A DNA stretch of 7,432 nucleotides from Phycisphaerae bacterium (GTDB lineage Bacteria > Planctomycetota > Phycisphaerae > UBA1845 > PWPN01). Location of the stretch: positions 1 to 7,432 of the forward strand of contig JAPKGY010000133.1 of NCBI GenBank assembly GCA_026647385.1, read 5' to 3'. Below are positions 1 to 4,886 of the stretch, piece after piece. The position numbers and the translations under genes were made by a program. The notes beneath the pieces were generated by a model. It was not told where the DNA came from. It ran no database searches and worked only from the letters and a program-made list of their open reading frames with translations. How positions within the stretch are numbered: the stretch's first letter is position 1; each line of letters opens with the position of its first letter.

Positions 1-104
1 GCAATACCAATAACACCATTAAGGCCGCTAACCTGCACCGGCATCGGGCTATTTGTAAAAGTCACATCTCCTAATTGTCCATAGAAATTATATCCCCATG
101 TTTT
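1..104 (-). pseudogene. RCC1-repeat protein fragment, runs off left edge
   Basis: On the minus strand the frame from 104 down to 1 reads as one RCC1 (regulator of chromosome condensation) repeat: WGYNFYGQLGD, then a short variable stretch, then SPMPVQVSGLNGVIGIA. This matches the usual W-G-x-N-x-x-G-Q-L-G-D ... P-V-Q-V-x-G-L order of bacterial RCC1 repeats, which build beta-propellers in secreted or surface proteins. The frame is open from the left edge to a TAG at 159-161. No ATG, GTG or TTG precedes the conserved WG motif, so the 5' part looks missing. The only in-frame starts, GTG at 63-65 and ATG at 42-44, would cut the repeat. It is probably the broken 5' end of a gene lying mostly outside the window, though an internal start or an assembly join is possible. 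The surrounding 120 bases are about 44% GC, unlike the neighbours, which suggests a different origin. Confidence 0.6.
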
Positions 105-150
105 GACTTCTCGGCGTTCGCCACGGCGAATCTGCGATTTCGGCTTTTCC

Positions 151-1638
151 TCACTCCACTATCCACCGCACGCGAAGATACCGCAGGATCACATCCTGGA
201 ACAAGACCGCCACGAAGAAGGCCAGCGCCAGCCAGGGTCCGTAGGGCAGGGCCCGCGACTGCCGCCGCACCGCGATCACCACGATCGCCAGCAGGGCCAG
301 CGGTGCAGCCAGGAAGAAGCCCAGCAGTGCCACGGGCCATCCCGCCACCGCGCCGGCCGCCGCCAGGATGTGTACGTCGCCCATCCCCAGCGCTTCCTTT
401 CCGAACGCCAGCGTAAACACCACCCGCGCGAGCCAGCCGATCGCTCCGCCGATCACCCAGCCCCCCAGGCCGGTCGCCAAGCCCACCACCGGCCGCCAAC
501 ACCCCACCGGTTCCCACATCAGCACGTCCGCCAGAGCCGGCTGCCACCTCGGCCCCAGCATGCCCATCACCACCAGGACTGCCACCGCCAGTACCCATGC
601 CGGCCCGAGCAGCTTCACCTCCCCGATGGCCGTCCGCCGCGCGTCCACCGCCTCGGCGTCTATCGCCTCCAGAATTTCCGTATCCGCCTCCGGTTGAGGG
701 CAACTCGCCACCAGGGCCAAGCCCACAAAGCACAGCCCCACGCCGCAGATCAGCCGCAGCATCGCCGGCTGGGCAAAGAAGTTCGATTGGCCGCCCGCAC
801 CCTCGACCACCCCGCCGGCCTGCACGTCGAGGGCCAGGAGCGACACAGGCCGATCGTCAGCGACCAGCAAGACCCCGTATCCCACCACCAATCCGAGCAA
901 CAGCACCACGACCAGCGCGGGCCACAGGCCTCCGCCGGCCGGCACCGGCTCGGCCGGCACTTCCGCCCCGGGAGGTTCCTCCTGCTCGACCTCACCCTCA
1001 CCCTCAGCTTGGCTGCGTCTCAGAAAGCATAAGCCTCCGACCGCCAGCCCGACGGCAGCCGCGCCCGTCACCATCGCCCCCAAGGTTCCCGGCCGAATCC
1101 ACCCCCCGTAACCCGGCACCGCGACCGCCAGCGTTCCAACCACCTGTTTGAAGCTGCTCGCCGGCGTCCAGATCGTGTGCGCGATCACGCCCACAGCCGC
1201 AACCCACCAGGTCACCCGCACGTCGACCATGTACGCCTCGAGGTCCATCACCGACAGCGCAATCAACCCGCCGAGCAACGCCAGGTGCGCCGCCAGCATA
1301 GGCCAATCCGCCCACGAACCGCCGATCCCCTCGCGAAGCCGGGCGACGAACATCGCGTCGTACAGCATGAGGAAGACCAAGGCCGTCCCCAACTCGACCA
1401 ACGGATACTGAAGGGAAATGGGGGACCGGCAACGCCGGCAACGTCCGCCCAGAAGCAGGTAACTCAAGACCGGGATATTGTCGTACCAGAAAAGCGTGCG
1501 TTCACAGGAGGGACAAAACGACCACCGAGGCCGAAGCACCGACAGCCCCCGGGGCAGACGATAGATCACCACGTTCAGGAAGCTGCCGATGCACGCCCCA
1601 ACCGCGAGGATCACAATCGACCAGAACAATCTGCCCAA
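151..1638 (-). CDS. pilD: Type IV prepilin peptidase (A24 family), with extended middle region
   Basis: This inner-membrane aspartic peptidase should cleave, and usually N-methylate, type IV pilin or pseudopilin leaders. The N-terminal domain has the conserved GSFLNVVIYRLPRG (residues 18-31) and two zinc-binding CxxC pairs (C42/C45 and C67/C70). The catalytic aspartates are probably D132 (MDLEAYMVDVRVT) and D421 in GMGD (418-421). The C-terminal RALPYGPWLALA (462-473) also fits the family. At 495 residues it is about twice the usual bacterial length. The excess lies between the aspartates, about residues 165-400: an acidic, proline-rich linker (210-235) plus extra hydrophobic segments near 240-260, 294-312 and 346-361. 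The family GxGDxK signature has His in place of Lys (GMGDVH). The start is TTG; an in-frame TGA lies just upstream, and GGTGA sits six bases before the TTG. A small inverted repeat at 117-130 follows the stop but has no T-tract. No other pilus gene is in the window, so its substrates are unknown. Confidence 0.9.
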   Translation of the reverse strand: MGRLFWSIVILAVGACIGSFLNVVIYRLPRGLSVLRPRWSFCPSCERTLFWYDNIPVLSYLLLGGRCRRCRSPISLQYPLVELGTALVFLMLYDAMFVARLREGIGGSWADWPMLAAHLALLGGLIALSVMDLEAYMVDVRVTWWVAAVGVIAHTIWTPASSFKQVVGTLAVAVPGYGGWIRPGTLGAMVTGAAAVGLAVGGLCFLRRSQAEGEGEVEQEEPPGAEVPAEPVPAGGGLWPALVVVLLLGLVVGYGVLLVADDRPVSLLALDVQAGGVVEGAGGQSNFFAQPAMLRLICGVGLCFVGLALVASCPQPEADTEILEAIDAEAVDARRTAIGEVKLLGPAWVLAVAVLVVMGMLGPRWQPALADVLMWEPVGCWRPVVGLATGLGGWVIGGAIGWLARVVFTLAFGKEALGMGDVHILAAAGAVAGWPVALLGFFLAAPLALLAIVVIAVRRQSRALPYGPWLALAFFVAVLFQDVILRYLRVRWIVE

Positions 1639-1693
1639 GGAAGGTCACCTTCAACCGGAACCAAAGCGCCATCCATCTGTGTCATATCACCGC

Positions 1694-1790
1694 ATCGCGG
1701 ATCACGATCGTTCGCGGAATCAGGATCGTTCGTGGAATCACAATCGTTCACGCAATCTTAATCGTTCGTGGAATCATAATCGCTCGCGTC
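1694..1790. repeat. 18-bp tandem repeat array upstream of the prepilin peptidase gene
   Basis: The sequence ATCGTTCG recurs at 1707, 1725, 1743 and 1761, and as ATCGCTCG at 1779, exactly 18 bp apart. The full unit is close to ATCGTTCGCGGAATCAGG. A degenerate copy with a one-base deletion precedes it at about 1694-1706. Units differ at only a few positions, mostly inside GGAATCA. The array lies in the 224-bp gap between the apt stop and the prepilin peptidase start, ending about 56 bp upstream of that start, where its promoter or leader should be. It could be translated as a six-residue repeat on the plus strand, but that frame has no convincing start and overlaps pilD antisense. It is a minisatellite or a set of tandem binding sites; the sequence does not decide between them. 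Confidence 0.85.
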
Positions 1791-1817
1791 CGTCCCGCCG
1801 ATTTACCGCGACCCGAA

Positions 1818-1853
1818 GGGGAGCGTTCCCCCTCCAAGACCTGATCGCTCCCC
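1818..1853 (-). terminator. Possible stem-loop terminator after apt
   Basis: GGGGAGCG at 1818-1825 is perfectly complementary to CGCTCCCC at 1846-1853, leaving a 20-base loop. A competing short hairpin, GGGGA/TCCCC, sits at 1818-1831. On the minus strand this begins about ten bases after the apt stop codon, where a terminator is expected. No T-tract follows, so it is not a classical intrinsic terminator. Confidence 0.3.
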
Positions 1854-1862
1854 CACCCTCGC

Positions 1863-2408
1863 TCAATCGTACGACAACACGCAATGCAAAGGCCACCGCG
1901 CCAACTGCTCCGCACCATCCAGGTCCGCCAGCTCGATCAGGATCGAGATCCCGACAATGTTCCCCCCTAACTGCTCGACCAGATCGCAACACGCCTTCAT
2001 CGTGCCGCCCGTCGCCAGCAGATCGTCCACCATCAGGACGCGCTGCCCCGGCCTGACCGCGTCCGCGTGGATTTCGAGCGTATCCGTGCCGTATTCCAAC
2101 GCGTACGTCGCGCTCCGTTTGGCCGCCGGCAGCTTGCCCGGCTTGCGAATCGGCACGAAACCCGCCGACAGATTCCGGGCGACCGCCGTGCCGAAAATGA
2201 ACCCGCGCGACTCCGCGCCCACGACCACGTCGATGTGCTTGCCGCGAAACGGAAGCGTCAGAAACTCGACCGCCAGGGACAAACCGGCCGGATCCGCCAG
2301 AAGCGGCGTGATGTCCCGGAACAGAATCCCCGCCTTCGGAAAGTCCGGGATCTCCCGAATCAACTCACACAACGCCAACGCACCCGGCGATCCTGTCCGT
2401 GTCCCCAT
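1863..2408 (-). CDS. apt: Adenine phosphoribosyltransferase
   Basis: This cytoplasmic purine-salvage enzyme converts adenine and PRPP to AMP and pyrophosphate. The 181-residue length is normal for the family. Family features in order are IPDFPKAGILFRDITPLL (residues 20-37), the GAESRGFIFG loop (64-73), VPIRKPGKLP (85-94), and the PRPP-binding motif VLMVDDLLATGGT (124-136), with paired Asp128/Asp129 followed by the TGGT loop. The ATG start is well supported: CAGGAG on the minus strand (complement of 2417-2422) lies eight bases upstream. The gene stands alone, with 224 bp to pilD downstream and a 574-bp gap upstream that holds a candidate promoter. No key residue appears to be missing. Confidence 0.96.
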   Translation of the reverse strand: MGTRTGSPGALALCELIREIPDFPKAGILFRDITPLLADPAGLSLAVEFLTLPFRGKHIDVVVGAESRGFIFGTAVARNLSAGFVPIRKPGKLPAAKRSATYALEYGTDTLEIHADAVRPGQRVLMVDDLLATGGTMKACCDLVEQLGGNIVGISILIELADLDGAEQLARWPLHCVLSYD

Positions 2409-2798
2409 TCAACGATCTCCTGCCGGCTTCGTCACCCCCCAACCCCGTCCGGGGGCGAGGCAGCTCCCGCTGAAAACACACCCGTTCCCACCCTCGCGCG
2501 GCGATCTTAGACCATCCCCCAGGCCCCCGCAAGCCAACCGGCGATCACCCCACTTTGCTGCCGCGGAACCTTGGGGCACGACGGCGATGCGCTGTGAGCA
2601 TGTCGTCGCGGCGCGGAATATCGAGACATTGCACAATCACCATCGCGGACGAGATAAACGGGCCTGCTCCGAAGGACGGGCACACCCTCTTGAATCGCCG
2701 AATGCGTTGACTCAGTAACTGTTCTCAGATCTTCCAATCTGCGCAATCGGCGGATAAGCCTCCTTTCCGGTCACGCTATAACCCAAACCATCAGGGAG
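2409..2798. other. Gene-free stretch upstream of apt
   Basis: Apart from the apt ribosome-binding site and candidate promoter at its left end, I see no recognisable gene here. Two short minus-strand frames (2409-2636 and 2507-2746) are open but resemble no family I know. The second begins at a TTG without a ribosome-binding site. No T-rich terminator is evident for the lipoprotein gene to the right. Confidence 0.5.
2504..2532 (-). promoter_or_regulatory. Candidate sigma-70-type promoter for apt
   Basis: On the minus strand, TTGCGG (complement of 2527-2532) and TAAGAT (complement of 2504-2509) are 17 bp apart. They match the -35 and -10 consensus at three and four of six positions. Transcription would begin near 2497, giving a leader of about 88 bases before the apt ATG. 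The match is moderate and unverified. Confidence 0.35.
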
Positions 2799-2913
2799 CA
2801 AAACGGGGACAGGCACCGCCTCGGAACGATACGCCAGGGGGTAGCTTTTGGCTGAAAACAAAAGACTTCCCGTCACCGGAGATCCCGCACGGGCGGAGCC
2901 AGTCCCCATTTTG
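2799..2913. repeat. 115-bp inverted-repeat element (REP/MITE-like)
   Basis: The left arm (2799-2820) and the reverse complement of the right arm (2892-2913) match at 19 of 22 positions. The left arm carries AACGGGGACAGGCACC; the inverted right arm reads AATGGGGACTGGCTCC. Inside is a smaller hairpin, CTTTTG (2845-2850) with CAAAAG (2859-2864), and CCC/GGG pairing around 2884-2893. There is no coding capacity. Just outside the right arm, CCACC-AACG-GGTGG (about 2915-2929) adds another small hairpin, so the element may extend slightly further. Its arms share the GGGGACAG core with the element inside the TPR gene. This layout resembles REP/BIME elements mobilised by RAYT (Y1, IS200-like) transposases, but no transposase is in the window, so that assignment is inferred. 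Confidence 0.75.
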
Positions 2914-2982
2914 CCCACCAACGGGTGGTCCGGGCAAAGGGGCGGCACCGGACAGCGCACACACGTGGAAAACGGGCATTTC

Positions 2983-3798
2983 TTAAGGATTGACCACCTC
3001 GAAAAACCGCTCCGCCACGATTTGATTGCCCTCGGTACTGAGATGGTTGCAATCGAAGAAGTTGCCGGGGTCGGCGGACAGACCTTCGATGGCCGCGACA
3101 TCGACGAGGATGGCTGACCGGTTCGCGGCCGCCTGACGAAGACGCTCGTTGAGCCTGGCAATGTAGGCGTTGCCGTTGTTGGCCTGCAAGGGAAGAATAA
3201 GGTCCAGGAAGAGCCGCTCGCAAGGAAGAATGAACGGCGGAATCATATAGTAGGTGGCGACATAGACAGCCAACCCGGCGTTCTGTGCCGTCTCGATCGC
3301 GGCTTCAACCTGCCCCTGAATGTCGTTCAATAGCTGAGCGAGCTGATTCGAGAACGGGTAGCCCGTGCTGTCCGGGGACAGCAACAGCAGCGGGTCGACC
3401 TCGCCGATGAAATCGACGACTTGCGCGCCGCCCTCCCAATAGAGCAGCGTGTGAGCATTGGGGTATATCCGGTTATCGAGCAGAAAGCGCAACCGCTCGA
3501 GCCCGTCGGCGGCGGTCTCCCCGCCACTACCCTCATTAGCGAAAGCCTCCGGGGGTTCCGCCAGCATTTCCCGCAAGACGTCGGCGTAGTCGCGGTCCGA
3601 AGGCCCGGCGGTCGAGGAGTCCCCAAAGGCAACATAACGCACCAGCGGGTCGGGAACGGGCACATCCATGCACCCGGCCAACGCCAGCGCGAACAGCCCG
3701 ACGATCGCAGCCGCACCCCGCTTATCACCGCGCGCAAATCGGGCTGCCTGTCGACTTTCGCTGGGGCACGAAGGGCCGTATTGGCTTGACTGACGCAT
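2983..3798 (-). CDS. SGNH/GDSL-like lipoprotein, probable envelope hydrolase
   Basis: The 271-residue product has a basic N-terminus (about residues 16-28), a hydrophobic stretch (29-40) and a lipobox LAGC with Cys43, so it should be exported and lipid-anchored. The mature part follows the SGNH hydrolase block order. Block I is AFGDSSTAG with candidate nucleophile Ser61. Block II is NEGSGGET (88-95). Block V is DCNH with Asp249 and His252 as the likely rest of the triad. Block III, where the oxyanion Asn is normally found (G-x-N), reads WEGGAQ (121-126) with Ala125 at that place, so catalysis may be altered. The substrate (ester, acetyl group or lipid) cannot be told. The ATG start is the only start codon before the signal, but its N-region is long and AGGTCA about eight bases upstream is a weak ribosome-binding site. 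The gene stands alone between two long gaps, with the 2799-2913 repeat downstream of its stop. Confidence 0.8.
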   Translation of the reverse strand: MRQSSQYGPSCPSESRQAARFARGDKRGAAAIVGLFALALAGCMDVPVPDPLVRYVAFGDSSTAGPSDRDYADVLREMLAEPPEAFANEGSGGETAADGLERLRFLLDNRIYPNAHTLLYWEGGAQVVDFIGEVDPLLLLSPDSTGYPFSNQLAQLLNDIQGQVEAAIETAQNAGLAVYVATYYMIPPFILPCERLFLDLILPLQANNGNAYIARLNERLRQAAANRSAILVDVAAIEGLSADPGNFFDCNHLSTEGNQIVAERFFEVVNP

Positions 3799-4164
3799 GG
3801 GTCATGACCTGCCGAGGCAATCAATACCCGTTCCCGCAGTGGATGATCGTCCAGGCACCCTACCCATGGATTGTACGGTCAGTCGAACAGGCCCGCACCA
3901 TAGAAAAAACGACCCCAGGCGGCCCACGGACGCGAAGACAGGAAGGGGAAAGAACCAACGGTCGGCCGCTGACATCCGCCAGGCCGCAGCCGGACCCGAA
4001 ACACAGCAGAGGCGTCGGTCATTGGGGACCGAGCGCCTCTGGTCTGCTTACTCGTCACGGGGAAAAGGGAGGCCGTCGGAAAACGGGTCGAGACGAGTGT
4101 CTGGATGTCAGGGTTCGCGCAAGGGACGGCCGGCCGACACTTCGCGGCGCCCGGTCCGCAAGAA
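3799..4164. other. Gene-free stretch between zinc-ribbon and lipoprotein genes
   Basis: No frame here encodes a protein I recognise. Plus-strand frames crossing it run antisense into both flanking genes and look like GC-driven shadows. A TACAAT hexamer on the minus strand (complement of 3870-3875) could be a -10 box for the lipoprotein gene with a leader of about 65 bases, but no good -35 lies at the right distance. A strong hairpin at 4007-4041 is listed separately. Confidence 0.45.
4007..4041 (-). terminator. Strong hairpin, possible terminator of the zinc-ribbon gene
   Basis: The stem pairs CAGAGGCG (4007-4014) with CGCCTCTG (4034-4041), continues as TCGGTC (4015-4020) with GACCGA (4027-4032), has a single bulged G at 4033 and a six-base loop. 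On the minus strand it is followed by TGTGTTT, a short T-rich run. It lies about 120 bp past the zinc-ribbon stop codon, so it could end that transcript. A structured RNA or a protein-binding palindrome is also possible. Confidence 0.4.
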
Positions 4165-4374
4165 CTAGACTTCGACGACGAAAACCCGGCCACCGCCGGA
4201 GCGCCGCTGGTCCAACTCGCTCATCGTCGAGATGGCCAATGGGCGAACCGTGGCTGCCTGCTTCGAGGTTTGATAGACCCAGCCGCACTGCCGGCAGAAA
4301 ATCGCCTTCCCGCGCCGAGGGGCGGAAATAATCTGCGGATGCTCGCAATGTGGACAATTCACGTAAAGGGGCAC
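4165..4374 (-). CDS. Small zinc-ribbon protein, function unknown
   Basis: This 69-residue protein has two CxxC knuckles, C7-P-H-C10 and C27-R-Q-C30, 16 residues apart, the layout of a zinc ribbon. The basic RRGKAIFCRQCGW around the second knuckle resembles small zinc-ribbon domains seen at the N-termini of larger proteins. The rest (residues 40-69) is short, polar and unlike a known domain, with no membrane segment, so it is probably cytoplasmic. The start is GTG, supported by AAGGAG seven bases upstream on the minus strand. It is transcribed divergently from rpmH, 316 bp away, with a hairpin in its leader. It might bind nucleic acid or a partner protein; nothing in the sequence settles this. 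The good ribosome-binding site and clean motif argue that it is real. Confidence 0.72.
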   Translation of the reverse strand: MPLYVNCPHCEHPQIISAPRRGKAIFCRQCGWVYQTSKQAATVRPLAISTMSELDQRRSGGGRVFVVEV

Positions 4375-4690
4375 GTCCCGTCTCCTTCACATCGCCCTGG
4401 CCGGTTCCCTCTCTTCCACTCGAGGAGTTCCTGGCGGCCTGGAGACTCCTGCCGGCGGGCGTCCCAGTGAAGCCTACGTCGGTTTAGACACGAGTCAGAC
4501 CCAAAGGTTGCAGCACGTCGACAAAACGGGTTCAGGAGTCCCTATTCACCATAACTCATTGGAAAACCTGCGCTTACGCCACACCAGACGGCGGCCGCGC
4601 TTCCAGCCGTCGGCAGGCGCTCTGGCAAGAATAGGCGGGCTCCGGTAGAATGCCCACCTTGAAAAACAGGCAAGCAAGAGGAATGCGAGT
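4375..4690. other. Divergent intergenic region between zinc-ribbon gene and rpmH
   Basis: This 316-bp gap must carry the promoters of two diverging genes. The rpmH side has a recognisable promoter. For the zinc-ribbon gene I find no convincing -35/-10 pair. An inverted repeat at 4423-4450 (AGGAGT/ACTCCT, extended by TCC/GGA past one bulged G) lies about 50 bases upstream of its GTG and could fold in its leader RNA. No tRNA or other RNA gene could be folded from it. Confidence 0.45.
4623..4651 (+). promoter_or_regulatory. Candidate sigma-70-type promoter for rpmH
   Basis: TGGCAA (4623-4628) and TAGAAT (4646-4651) are 17 bp apart. The -10 matches TATAAT at five of six positions; the -35 is weak. 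A start near 4658 would leave a short leader of about 33 bases with the ribosome-binding site AGAGGA (4677-4682) eight bases before the rpmH ATG. Confidence 0.5.
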
Positions 4691-4831
4691 ATGCACTATC
4701 CCCGTAAAGTCAGTCGGATTAAGAAGTTGCGAAAACAAGGCTTTCGCGCCCGGATGCGGACTGCCGGCGGTCGCAAGACTCTGAGCCGGCAACGCCGCCG
4801 CGGGAAACACACGCTTTCGGTCATGAAGTAG
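4691..4831 (+). CDS. rpmH: Large ribosomal subunit protein bL34
   Basis: This 46-residue basic protein is a structural component of the 50S ribosomal subunit. From GFRARM (residues 17-22) to the end it aligns without gaps to E. coli bL34: GFRARM, then T-x-x-GR, x-x-L, an Arg-rich stretch, G, and L-(T/S)-V-x-K. The N-terminus MHYPRKVSRIKKLRK replaces the common KRT(F/Y)QPS opening, so the protein is divergent only at the start. The ATG is supported by AGAGGA eight bases upstream and a good -10 box. It is the only plus-strand gene in the window and is convergent with the TPR gene, 55 bp away. In many bacteria rpmH is followed directly by rnpA near dnaA; here no rnpA follows. Confidence 0.93.
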   Translation: MHYPRKVSRIKKLRKQGFRARMRTAGGRKTLSRQRRRGKHTLSVMK

Positions 4832-4886
4832 CCGCCACGCAGCCTGTTCCAACCGGTTCTCGTGCATCCAGGGGCTACCGGGGAGA

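Noticed and set aside
103..1032. Long plus-strand frame antisense to the prepilin peptidase
   Set aside because: The product is Arg/Pro/His/Gln-rich without domain order; it mirrors the GC-rich opposite strand, and the minus-strand frame carries clear A24 motifs.
2682..2690. ACACCCTCT, also found at the end of the in-gene element
   Set aside because: Only nine bases are shared and there is no matching inverted arm nearby; likely chance.
1957..2718. 253-codon plus-strand frame across apt and the gap
   Set aside because: It is antisense to a certain apt gene and has no recognisable domain.
2507..2746. 79-codon minus-strand frame upstream of apt
   Set aside because: TTG start without a ribosome-binding site, overlap with the candidate apt promoter and no recognised family.
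4055..4390. 111-codon minus-strand frame overlapping the zinc-ribbon gene
   Set aside because: A different frame of the same DNA; the zinc-ribbon frame has the better ribosome-binding site and the CxxC pairs.
4530..4560. tRNA-like GGGTTCAGGAGTCCC followed by CACCA
   Set aside because: The supposed T-arm does not pair properly and no acceptor, D or anticodon arm can be formed upstream.
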